Below are positions 45,459 to 53,408 of a stretch of DNA of 64,000 nt, piece after piece. Below the pieces are notes generated by a model that was given only the letters and a program-made list of their open reading frames with translations, was not told where the DNA came from and made no database searches. Location of the stretch: NCBI RefSeq assembly GCF_009688945.1, contig NZ_AP021874.1, forward strand, positions 434,001 through 498,000, written 5' to 3'. The position numbers and the translations under genes are program-made. The first letter of the stretch is position 1, and every line of letters begins with the position of its first letter. Source of the stretch: Desulfosarcina alkanivorans (GTDB taxonomy: Bacteria > Desulfobacterota > Desulfobacteria > Desulfobacterales > Desulfosarcinaceae).

Positions 45459-45654
45459 CGTTCCCCGCTTTCATTTATTGGTACAACAATTGCTTAAGAA
45501 TTGTGGCTGCCTGTCGGGCCATTACGGGCTGGATCGCTTTAAAAAAAGCGAATCATGCCTCGTGGATCCAACACAATGGTCCGCTTGGGCATCTGATCGA
45601 TCGGGTAATCATCATGAACGGGCATCGGCCCGAAACAGAACGGAGGTCCCAGTT

Positions 45655-46536
45655 ATGGTAAAGCGAATTCCCCTAATCATGTTGCTGGCACTGGCAGTTT
45701 TTCTGGCCGGCGTGACATCCCTTTATGCCCAGCAGGAAATCAGATTTGGCGTGCTTGCCAAGCGGGGGGTGCCCAAGGCCTTTGAGCAATGGGGACCCAC
45801 CGCCGACTACCTGTCCAAAAAACTGTCTGTCAACTGCCAGCTGGTGCCGCTGAAGTTCGTGGAAATAGAGCCCGCGCTGAAAAATGGGGAGATTCATTTT
45901 CTACTGGCCAATTCCGCGTTTTATGCCCGGTTCGAGAAAAAATACAACCTCAAAGCCGTCTGCACCATGATCAACCGTAAAAAAGGCACCGCCCTGGAAG
46001 AGTTCGGCGGCGTGTTGTTCTCCCGAAGCGGCAGTTCGATCCGGAATATTCAGGATATTAAGGGCAAGAAACTGATGTGTGTCAAATACTCGTCTTTTGG
46101 CGGCGCCCAAATGGCCTGGAGGCTCCTTCTTGAATCGGGGGTGGACCCGAAAAAAGATTGTACCGCCTTCCTTCAGGGCGGGACCCATGACAATGTTGTG
46201 CTTGCTGTAAAAAACAGGAAGGCAGACGTGGGAACCGTCCGGTCGGACACCCTGGAGCGCATGGAGGCCGAGGGCAAGATCAAGATGAGTGATTTCAGGA
46301 TCATCAACCAGATAAAAGACAGCTATCCCTTTGTCCACAGCACCCGCCTCTACCCCGAGTGGCCCGTTGCAGCGTGTTCCATAACGGATCGAAAACTGGC
46401 CAAAAAAGTCGCCAAGGCGCTGATCCTCTTGAACTTTTCCCATGAGGCCATGGTCGCATCAAAGGTCTATAAATGGACCTACCCGGCAAATTATGCGGAT
46501 GTGACCGAATGTCTCCGCGTCATTGATGCCAATTAA
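45655..46536 (+). CDS. PhnD/TtrS-type periplasmic substrate-binding protein, stand-alone
   Basis: A 293-residue periplasmic protein with a signal peptide ('LIMLLALAVFLAGVTSLYAQ') and a PhnD-like fold: 'RFGVLAKRGVPKAFEQWGPTADYLSKKL', 'LKGKKLMCVKYSSFGGAQMAWRLL' and 'HSTRLYPEWPVAA'. This sequence style is closest to the sensor domains fused to kinases such as TtrS, rather than to transport-linked PhnD. No permease, ATPase or kinase is adjacent. It starts at ATG 45655 after CGGAGGT; the earlier open frame is spurious. The ligand is unknown. Confidence 0.87.
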   Translation: MVKRIPLIMLLALAVFLAGVTSLYAQQEIRFGVLAKRGVPKAFEQWGPTADYLSKKLSVNCQLVPLKFVEIEPALKNGEIHFLLANSAFYARFEKKYNLKAVCTMINRKKGTALEEFGGVLFSRSGSSIRNIQDIKGKKLMCVKYSSFGGAQMAWRLLLESGVDPKKDCTAFLQGGTHDNVVLAVKNRKADVGTVRSDTLERMEAEGKIKMSDFRIINQIKDSYPFVHSTRLYPEWPVAACSITDRKLAKKVAKALILLNFSHEAMVASKVYKWTYPANYADVTECLRVIDAN

Positions 46537-46927
46537 CGGGTGCTGGCCGCCATTTTTTTCGATCGCGTCCGCGCGGAAACGATGCATTCGGGTTGACGTG
46601 CTGTGGCGGCGATGGGCGAACCGATCTCCTGTCGTGGTGTGCCCGATACCCTTTGAACCGGGCCTGCGCAAGCAGGCCCGGTTCCTTTCATTAAAAAGCC
46701 CATCCGGCAGGTCCGCCCCGTCCGCCCCGGGTGTCCTCCGTTGCGGCCCTCATTTTGAAGCAAAGTATAAAAAATTGCCAAATTTTGTCTCGACGCTGAC
46801 AAAATTTTGTACCGGTACCGCCCTTTGGCGCCTGATGGGGGCGGGTCGTGAAATCCGAACCGACCTTTTCTTCAGGAAAATGGTCTCGGTTTTTTAGACC
46901 CAACGTCCATCGCGGGCGATCGCGGGG
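46537..46927. other. Intergenic region with two inverted repeats
   Basis: This 391-base region is convergent (PhnD-like plus, GDSL minus). It holds a strong 13-bp hairpin (46655-46684) and a perfect 10-bp inverted repeat (46780-46807), followed by a GTACCGGTAC palindrome (46809-46818). No protein gene is convincing. Confidence 0.5.
46655..46684 (+). terminator. Strong hairpin, probable terminator of the PhnD-like gene
   Basis: Arms GAACCGGGCCTGC and GCAGGCCCGGTTC pair perfectly over 13 bp around a GCAA loop, about 120 bp after the stop at 46536. The 3' side on the plus strand is CTTTCATT, only moderately T-rich. It could serve both strands. Confidence 0.6.
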
Positions 46928-47845
46928 TCACCTGCGGCATTGTTTCCTGAATCGTTTTCGTGGCGGTGTCCGCATGGGGATGTCCGGCAGGACCTCCTGG
47001 AATTCCTCGGCAATAACAGCGTATCCGATGTCGTTGGCATGAATATTCTGGAATGCGCACATCCACGTCCACGCACAAACCAGATCCACGCTGTCCGGGA
47101 TTCCATTGGGCGAACCGCCAGGACCGGATAGATCGGTATCCAGATCATAAGACATGAAAGCGCCGGCCACATCGGCGACCGGTATGCCGTAGGCGGCATA
47201 AACGGCCTCCAGTGTCAGATTAACAGCCAGCTGAAACCCTATGGTGGATTCGGCGAATTCCGGATCCACGAAGAAAGCGGCCAGGAGCGGATTGTAATAA
47301 TTCATCCCCACAATCGGTACCCCGGGGGCCGCATCACGCAGTGTTTCGATGATATGGGCCAAATCCAGCGACAACTGGTCCAGGGTGTCCTGCAGGCATA
47401 CTGGATCAACAACGGCTCCATCCACACACTGCAGCACATCGTTCGCCCCGATATCGATGGTGATCAGACCCGTGAACTTGCCATGGGCATGAAGGAACCT
47501 TACTGCCTGGTCAAGCTGTGATCCTTGCGGGTAATCACAACGCCCGCCGTATATGAGGGTCCCGGCGGTCTCTCCGGGACAACCCAGATTGACGTGGCGA
47601 ATTTTGGCGAGGTCCATTTCCCGCCGGAGGATGCCGGCCAGTTCACTCGGGTAGCTGACATCGGATATGATGCTCTCTCCTGTCAGTGGGTCGGCCTGTA
47701 CGCCGGCCGCAAGGGACGTCCCTATGGACAGGTAGTAAACCGGCGTGTTCTTGCGGGCATTTTTGGATTTTGCCAATGCCGGAAAGTTCCAGGCGCCAAT
47801 CAGGAAAACCGATGAGAAAATGACAGCGGTCAATTTTCTGAACAT
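46928..47845 (-). CDS. Secreted SGNH/GDSL hydrolase
   Basis: Exported 305-residue esterase/lipase-like protein with a signal peptide ('LTAVIFSSVFLIGAWNFPALA'). Block I is 'YYLSIGTSLAAG' (Ser nucleophile; Thr replaces the usual Asp of GDS). Block III is 'ITIDIGANDVLQC' and the late His is in 'NIHANDIGYAVIAEEF'. Two Cys pairs may form disulfides in the periplasm. The substrate is not known. It has its own promoter at 47962-47990. Confidence 0.87.
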   Translation of the reverse strand: MFRKLTAVIFSSVFLIGAWNFPALAKSKNARKNTPVYYLSIGTSLAAGVQADPLTGESIISDVSYPSELAGILRREMDLAKIRHVNLGCPGETAGTLIYGGRCDYPQGSQLDQAVRFLHAHGKFTGLITIDIGANDVLQCVDGAVVDPVCLQDTLDQLSLDLAHIIETLRDAAPGVPIVGMNYYNPLLAAFFVDPEFAESTIGFQLAVNLTLEAVYAAYGIPVADVAGAFMSYDLDTDLSGPGGSPNGIPDSVDLVCAWTWMCAFQNIHANDIGYAVIAEEFQEVLPDIPMRTPPRKRFRKQCRR

Positions 47846-48318
47846 GATCTCCTCCTTTGGTTTTTCATAAATTTATCCTGCCAGCCACCATGGTGCTGAT
47901 GGAGATTTTATTGAATCGTTGCTGAGTGTTGCCATGCAAAGAAAACGGAGGGTATAAGCGGAATATATCTTTGATTGTTCAAATTGTCAAGAATCACAAA
48001 GCGTTGACAGTCCGTGTGATCTTGGCGGACTTGTTGCCGAGCAGCCGGCCTTGCAGAAAAAGAGAATAATAAATTTTTCGGGACCGTTACCGTATTCCTG
48101 GTTGGGGGGCGGCAGATGTTCACGAGGTGCCAATGAAAGACATCGTCCAGGAGTGATATTCCAACGGCGAGGTCTGCAGCAAATAGCATCCGCGACGATT
48201 AACATCGCATGCGACGGCATCAGCCGAAACACCATCAGCGTCGTCTGTGCCCTTTTTGAGGATGCTTGAAAACTGAAAAACAGGATGCGGCCCCGTGCGG
48301 CTCCTTTACTGCCGGCAA
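47846..48318. other. Intergenic region upstream of the GDSL gene
   Basis: This 473-base region contains the GDSL promoter (47962-47990) and its leader. The rest, up to the SDR stop at 48319, shows no convincing gene, repeat or terminator. Confidence 0.45.
47962..47990 (-). promoter_or_regulatory. Predicted sigma-70 promoter of the GDSL hydrolase gene
   Basis: On the minus strand a perfect TTGACA (47990-47985), 17 bases, and TATATT (47967-47962) form the best promoter match in the core part of the window. The leader to the ATG at 47845 would be about 110 nt. Confidence 0.6.
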
Positions 48319-49113
48319 CTATAATCTTGCGGTGGAGCCGTAGTCGATGGAAAGGGTCGCACCGGTTATGGGGCGAGCCTGATCAGAAGCCAGGTAGAGG
48401 ATCAGGGAGGCCACCTCTTCAGGGATGATGAAACGGGCTTTTTCTCCCTGGGGGTACCGCGCGAGAAGATCCTTGAAATATCCTTCGGGGTCCCCGCCGC
48501 CATACGTATCTGCCTGGTATTGCAGCATGGGAGACATAATGTCGGAAGGGCAGACGGCATTGACGCGCACCTGATCGGGGGCCAGTTCAATGGCCAGGGC
48601 TTTGGTCAGCAAATTCACCCCGCCCTTGCTGGCACAGTAGATGGCTGCCCCCTTGTCACCGAGCACGCCGGCATCGGAGCTCAGATTGACGATGCAGCCG
48701 GTCGTTTTCTTGAGTTCCGGAATTGCACGGGAACACATGAAATACGTGCCCTTGAGGTTGACATCCATCACCCGGTCCCACTCTTTTTCAGTACTCAGGT
48801 GGCTGTCTCCCTCCACCCACACCCCTGCGGTGTTGACCAGCACATCCAGGCGGCCGAACTGCTGGACGGTTCGTGTAACCGATTTTTCGCAGTCAGACAC
48901 TCGGGTTACGTCGCTGACCAAAGTCGCTATGGTGCCGGTTGTCCCTTCACGGGCCGATAATCGTTTGCGGGTTTCTTCAAGCCCCCGGACATTGATGTCC
49001 GTGAGCATGACGTGTGCCCCTTCAGACAGAAAACGCGTTGCCGTGGCCGCGCCGACACCGCCGCCGCCACCAGTAATCAGGACGACCTTCCCTTGATATG
49101 CCGGAGTTTCCAT
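48319..49113 (-). CDS. Short-chain dehydrogenase/reductase (SDR)
   Basis: A 264-residue classical SDR with the cofactor motif 'LITGGGGGVGAATATRFL', 'LVNTAGVW', and the catalytic Ser/Tyr/Lys in 'NLSSDAGVLGDKGAAIYCASKGGV'. It ends with the usual 'ITGATLSIDYGSTARL'. The ATG 49113 has GAGGAAAA upstream; a start ten codons earlier would overlap the preceding SDR. Part of an aminotransferase-SDR-SDR operon. Substrate unknown. Confidence 0.9.
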   Translation of the reverse strand: METPAYQGKVVLITGGGGGVGAATATRFLSEGAHVMLTDINVRGLEETRKRLSAREGTTGTIATLVSDVTRVSDCEKSVTRTVQQFGRLDVLVNTAGVWVEGDSHLSTEKEWDRVMDVNLKGTYFMCSRAIPELKKTTGCIVNLSSDAGVLGDKGAAIYCASKGGVNLLTKALAIELAPDQVRVNAVCPSDIMSPMLQYQADTYGGGDPEGYFKDLLARYPQGEKARFIIPEEVASLILYLASDQARPITGATLSIDYGSTARL

Positions 49114-49126
49114 AGCATTTTCCTCT

Positions 49127-49927
49127 TCAATAGTACTTGTCACTGGGGCCCTTGTACTCCTGGATCGTGTTGCCGCCGTCGATTACGAACATCTGGCCGG
49201 TAATGTAGGTGGCTTCGTCTGAGGCCAGAAAGGCGATCAAATCGGCTACTTCATCCGGTGTGCCGGCGCGTCGCATGGGCGTATTTTCGGCGGCGATTTT
49301 CTCCTTTTCCGTGGACGATTCCGTAGCGATCCATCCTGGCGCGACGCTGTTGACCGTTATTCCGCAGCCGGCAACCTCGATGGCCAGCGCCCGGCTCATT
49401 CCCACCATGGCAGCCTTTGCTGCGCCGTAGGCCCCTTCACCGGGATTGCTGACCAGGGGGCCGGTGACCGAAGCGACATTGACGATACGGCCGTAGTTGT
49501 GTTTGATCATCCCCGGCAGCGCGCTATGGGTGACGTTGAAACAGGTGTTCAGGTTGCGATCGATAGTCTTGTCCCAGTCTGCCGGGCTCAGGCCACTTAT
49601 TTCTGCAATCGTCTCGGGATCGCCGACCTGGGCCATGCCGGCGTTGTTCACCAGGATATCCAGACGCCCAAAGCGAGACCGAATGCGTTCGACCAGACGT
49701 TCGACCTGAGAACGGTCGGTGAGGTCGGCCACGTAGGCCCGGACCCGCTGGTTGGCCGGTTCAATGGCAGCCTGCCGCTGGTTGATGCGGTCGGTGGTGG
49801 CGGTGATGGCCACACCTGCACCGCAGGCGAACAGCAGTCGGGCGGTCGCAAAGCCGATGCCCGTTTCACTGCCGCAGCCGGTGACAAGGGCCACGCGTCC
49901 TTTAAAGCGTTTGGTGTTTACCTTCAC
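49127..49927 (-). CDS. Short-chain dehydrogenase/reductase (SDR)
   Basis: A 266-residue SDR from GTG 49927 (GGGGAG five bases upstream): 'RVALVTGCGSETGIGFATARLLF', 'ILVNNAGMAQVG', catalytic 'NVASVTGPLVSNPGEGAYGAAKAAM', and C-terminal 'YITGQMFVIDGGNTI'. Only 25% or so of residues look shared with its SDR neighbour, so these are two different enzymes rather than a recent duplication. Lies between the aminotransferase and the second SDR, 34 bp from the former. Confidence 0.9.
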   Translation of the reverse strand: MKVNTKRFKGRVALVTGCGSETGIGFATARLLFACGAGVAITATTDRINQRQAAIEPANQRVRAYVADLTDRSQVERLVERIRSRFGRLDILVNNAGMAQVGDPETIAEISGLSPADWDKTIDRNLNTCFNVTHSALPGMIKHNYGRIVNVASVTGPLVSNPGEGAYGAAKAAMVGMSRALAIEVAGCGITVNSVAPGWIATESSTEKEKIAAENTPMRRAGTPDEVADLIAFLASDEATYITGQMFVIDGGNTIQEYKGPSDKYY

Positions 49928-49961
49928 GAAGAACTCCCCGTTGTTGGATTGATTTTTTTTC

Positions 49962-51356
49962 TCAATGAGAACGATTCCTGCCGGAAAGTACCGACAGTTC
50001 CTGCATACAGGCATCCCACCCCTTCACCAGACAATCGATATCCTCTTCTGTGGCCATGGGCGGAACCAGCATCATGTTGTGGAAGGGGGTAATAAGGAGC
50101 CCCCGGTTGGCCAGGAAAAGATGGGTGTAGTAAATCATGGGCCAGTCGAACGCGGCTTTGGCCTCGCTTCCGCAGGTGGGCAGCCGGGGCACGAACTGGA
50201 GCTCGGCACGGGCCCCGCAGCGGGTGACACTCCAGGGCAGATCGTACTTTTCGATTGAGGCCTCCAGGCCGTCTGCCATGCGGTTGGCACCGGCAATCAT
50301 TTTTTCAAAAGCCGTTTGTGTGGCGGCGTGCTTCAGGGTGGCCCGCAGGGCATTTATCGCAAGGGCGTTGCCTGAAAGCGTTCCGCCGATGCCCATAGGA
50401 TCGGACAGACCCTTGTGCCCGAATGAGGCATTGATTTTTTCGGAAATGGCAGCGGTGAAGCCATAAACCGCCACCGGGACGCCTCCTGCAATGCATTTGC
50501 CCAAGGTGACGAAATCGGGTTCAAGTCCGTGGGCGGCCGTATACCCGCCGGGTCCCGAGGACAATGTATGGGTCTCGTCAATGATCAGATAGGTACCGGT
50601 GCGGGTGCACAGCTCACGCAGTTTTGCATGGTAGCCCGGAGCGGGTAAAACCATCCCGCAGTTGGTCATGACCGGCTCGGCCAGAACACAGGCGACATCT
50701 TCGTGTGCAAGGGCCTCCTCGAGGGCATCGGGATCATTGAACTCCACGACGCGGGTCAGGGCTTCCTTGGGGATGCCCGGATTGATGTCGTATTCCGAAC
50801 GGAGAGCCAGGCGGCCGTCCGGCCCAAAGTGAACCAGGGCTTCGTCGATGCTGCCATGGTAGCATTCGTTGAAAACCAGGATTTTGGGTCTGTGGGTCAG
50901 GGTCCGGCAGATGCGGATCACGTATCGGTTGGCCTCGGTGGCGGTCATGGCCACCTGCCAGTAAGGCAGGCCGAAGCGGGATTTGAGTTCACGCCCCACC
51001 CACACGGCGTCTTTCGTGGGCAGCATGGTGGTGATTCCCCGATGTATCTGCCGGGTGACCGCCTCCGCCGTCGGTGCCGGGGAGTGGCCGAACATGGCAC
51101 CCGTGTCCCCGAGGCAGAAGTCGATATAGGTGTTGCCGTCCACGTCTTTTATGCGGTTTTCCGATGCATGGTCAATGAAAAGAGGGTAGGCGGTCCCCCA
51201 GTCGCCCATCCAGGGCATGGGAACGCCGTTGAGCAGAACTTCTCCGGCTTGGCGGAAAGCCGCTTTCGATCCCGGCGTGCGCTTTTCGAATCGGGCCGCT
51301 TCCCGTTGCATGAGTTCTTCCAGCTGTTGATCGCTGATGATTCTTTGAAATGTCAT
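49962..51356 (-). CDS. Class III (glutamate-1-semialdehyde aminomutase-like) PLP aminotransferase
   Basis: Fold-type I PLP enzyme of 464 residues. It shows 'KDVDGNTYIDFCLGDTGAMFGHS', 'ECYHGSIDEALVHFG', 'TYLIIDETHTLSSGPGGYTAAHGLEPDFVTLGKCIAGGVP' (PLP-binding Lys in TLGK) and 'GTLSGNALAINALRATL'. Sequence resembles HemL-like aminotransferases but the operon (two SDRs, TetR-type regulator) points to catabolism or synthesis of an amino compound rather than haem. First gene of the operon, divergent from the regulator. Confidence 0.88.
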   Translation of the reverse strand: MTFQRIISDQQLEELMQREAARFEKRTPGSKAAFRQAGEVLLNGVPMPWMGDWGTAYPLFIDHASENRIKDVDGNTYIDFCLGDTGAMFGHSPAPTAEAVTRQIHRGITTMLPTKDAVWVGRELKSRFGLPYWQVAMTATEANRYVIRICRTLTHRPKILVFNECYHGSIDEALVHFGPDGRLALRSEYDINPGIPKEALTRVVEFNDPDALEEALAHEDVACVLAEPVMTNCGMVLPAPGYHAKLRELCTRTGTYLIIDETHTLSSGPGGYTAAHGLEPDFVTLGKCIAGGVPVAVYGFTAAISEKINASFGHKGLSDPMGIGGTLSGNALAINALRATLKHAATQTAFEKMIAGANRMADGLEASIEKYDLPWSVTRCGARAELQFVPRLPTCGSEAKAAFDWPMIYYTHLFLANRGLLITPFHNMMLVPPMATEEDIDCLVKGWDACMQELSVLSGRNRSH

Positions 51357-51370
51357 TTGATCCTCATCTT

Positions 51371-51420
51371 TGGCTATACGAAAGTTCAGTCAATATGTGT
51401 TGGTTATACGTCCGTTCAGT
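51371..51420. promoter_or_regulatory. Paired 20-bp direct repeats, putative operator for the TetR-type regulator
   Basis: Two copies of TGGYTATACGNNNGTTCAGT (51371-51390 and 51401-51420) match at 16 of 20 positions and are spaced exactly 30 bp, about three helical turns. They lie in the interval between the divergent aminotransferase and regulator starts. Such a layout fits two regulator dimers on one DNA face. Confidence 0.6.
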
Positions 51421-51486
51421 GGTATGTGTCAAGACAAAACCAATGTGCATGCCATCCATAGACAAGGTGTTTTGACGGGAGAAGCC

Positions 51487-52134
51487 ATGGCCGGCAATGA
51501 AAAACGAACCCGCCTGACGCGGGTCGAGCAGAAAAAAGCGACCCGCAGGAAACTGATCCGTACCACCATCGCGATAATTGCCGCAGAGGGGCTTTCGCGC
51601 GTGACCCTCCCCAAAGTGGCCAAACAGGCCGGGCTATCGCGGGGAATATGCAATTTTCATTTCAAAACCAAGGATCAGTTGCTGCTGGAAACGTTTCAGA
51701 CGGTTTACCGGGAACACGAACGTGCCTGGAAGGATGCACTGTCCGATCAGCACGTGCCCCCGGTTCGTCGGCTGAAACGTTTTATCCGGGTGCTGCTGCT
51801 TCCGCCGGTGGCCGATTTTGAGAAAGTCGCCGTCTGGCTGGCCTTCTGGGGCGAAGCGGCCAACAGGCAGACCTACCTGGATTTGTGCACGGCCATGGAC
51901 AAGGCTTTTGAGAATGGCGTCGCCGCCGTCCTGGGTGAAATCGGGCCGCCTCTTGCGGGGGGAAGCGGCATGGATATGGGTGCCATTGCTGTGGCGCTTA
52001 CCGGGATGATTGACGGTTTCTGGGTCCAATATCTCATCGCTCCGGGCAGACTGAGTCCCGAGCATGCCATCTCCGCCTGTTTTGCCTATCTGTCGCGTTT
52101 TTATCCGGAGTTCGGCAAGGCCGATCGTGCATAA
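51487..52134 (+). CDS. TetR-family (BetI-like) transcriptional regulator
   Basis: A 215-residue regulator. The N-terminal HTH is 'RKLIRTTIAIIAAEGLSRVTLPKVAKQAGLSRGICNFHFKTKDQLLLETF', and the C-terminal effector domain is of the BetI/TetR_C_6 type ('WLAFWGEAANRQTYLDLCTAMDKAF'). It starts at ATG 51487 after GGGAGAAG. Divergent from the aminotransferase-SDR-SDR operon and probably its repressor. Confidence 0.9.
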   Translation: MAGNEKRTRLTRVEQKKATRRKLIRTTIAIIAAEGLSRVTLPKVAKQAGLSRGICNFHFKTKDQLLLETFQTVYREHERAWKDALSDQHVPPVRRLKRFIRVLLLPPVADFEKVAVWLAFWGEAANRQTYLDLCTAMDKAFENGVAAVLGEIGPPLAGGSGMDMGAIAVALTGMIDGFWVQYLIAPGRLSPEHAISACFAYLSRFYPEFGKADRA

Positions 52135-52191
52135 CCGTTGGATCGCGAAGGTTTTGAGGCTTCAATGGGTTACTTCGGCAGTCATGTCACG

Positions 52192-52689
52192 TCACGATGT
52201 AAAAAACCAATCCAGTAAAATCTCGCGCGTTTTTTCTATCAGCATGGCGGAAAACCGCTCCAGGCGTGAGGACTTGAGATTCCAGCTGTGCCAGTAGAGC
52301 TTCAGCTTGACGTAATGAGGCGGCGCGAGGTCGATGAGGGTGCCTTCTGTCAACGCTTCGTCGGCCGTGATGTCGCACATGCCGCAGGCCAGGCCTGAAA
52401 CGATAAAATCGGTAAAGCGTTCCACCGCCGGGAAGTAATGGACCGTCAGTTGCTCCGGACATTGACCCAGCACGATCTCGATCAGCCTTTTATGGCTGGC
52501 ATCCTTACGGTTGTATACCAATATCGGCGCCTGGCCGATGTTTTCCAGACTCAATCCTCCCGGTAGCCATTCACGGGCGAATTGGGGAGTGCCCAACAGA
52601 TGGTAATTGATCGAACCGAGGTAGGCGACGCGGTGCCGAACGTCGTCGAGGTGGAATGGTCTGCACGGGAAACGGCGCGACACCGGCAT
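52192..52689 (-). pseudogene. C-terminal fragment of a LysR-type (ArgP-like) regulator
   Basis: About 165 residues match only the effector-binding half of ArgP/IciA-like LysR regulators: 'VAYLGSINYHLLGTPQFAREWLPGGLSLENIGQAPILVYNRKD', 'FTDFIVSGLACGMCD' and 'LIDLAPPHYVKLKLYWHSWNL'. The frame stays open for another 40 codons upstream but without LysR similarity, and no HTH domain is found on either side. I read it as a truncated remnant marking the start of the accessory region. Confidence 0.75.
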
Positions 52690-52995
52690 GGCGGGGTAGG
52701 AATCCCAGATTGTTGTGCGGAATGGAAACCTTGCTGAAAACGTGGTCGCAATCAGCGGAATGGGGGGGCACGTTGCGGGGAAATACGCAGTAACCCCGTC
52801 CAGACTGATTAATCACCCAATGGGATCACAACGACCTTATTGTTTATTTTTTCTGCTCCATAGTCTCTCAAATCAACCACATTTGATGGGTCTGTTGCGT
52901 CATATGAACGGACAATACCGTATCTTGAGCAAATGACATTATGAAAAATTCGTTTTCATTGTCGCCACCATCATCTGTGATGACAAAATGAATTT
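52690..52995. other. Low-GC stretch without a gene
   Basis: This 306-base region lies between the LysR remnant and a small secreted protein. Base composition shifts to AT-rich around 52,820. No promoter, repeat or RNA was recognised. Confidence 0.4.
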
Positions 52996-53244
52996 TCAGG
53001 AATTGACGTTGTTATAGGTCTGCGTGCCGATTTTGGCACCGCTGACCACTTCCTTGCCGACCGCCATCCTATAAATAACCCGGCCTTCCCAAATATCGCC
53101 GACACCTTGTCTAAAGCTCCAGTTACCAATTGGTATTTTCATATATGGGTTGGTAATTTTATCAGAATCCGGCCCAAATTCATATGCGAAAGCAGGAAAT
53201 ATCAAAAGAAAACAGCTTGTAACCATAGCAATAAGTGTCTTCAT
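52996..53244 (-). CDS. Small secreted protein of unknown function
   Basis: An 82-residue protein starting at ATG 53244 with GAAGGAG just upstream. The first 20 residues form a signal peptide ('TLIAMVTSCFLLIFPAFA'). The mature part of about 60 residues contains 'NPYMKIPIGNWSFRQGVGDIWEGRVIYRMAVGKEV'. I do not recognise the family. Codon use is more AT-rich than the core genes, consistent with acquired DNA. Confidence 0.55.
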   Translation of the reverse strand: MKTLIAMVTSCFLLIFPAFAYEFGPDSDKITNPYMKIPIGNWSFRQGVGDIWEGRVIYRMAVGKEVVSGAKIGTQTYNNVNS

Positions 53245-53408
53245 TTCTCCTTCCTTCATTGGATATTATCATCATAAATTTTATTCCATAGACCGAACTT
53301 GGTTGTTCTGAAAGCCGACATGGGGGTATTCCTGATTGGGTGATGTCTTTTCAGAAGGTTTAGAAACATTCCCGTCCGCTTGCCATCGTGGGGCGGGAAT
53401 TGGACGCG

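Noticed and set aside
48051..48269. 72-codon open frame on the plus strand in the GDSL/SDR interval
   Set aside because: No ribosome-binding site, no domain and composition like random GC-rich sequence.
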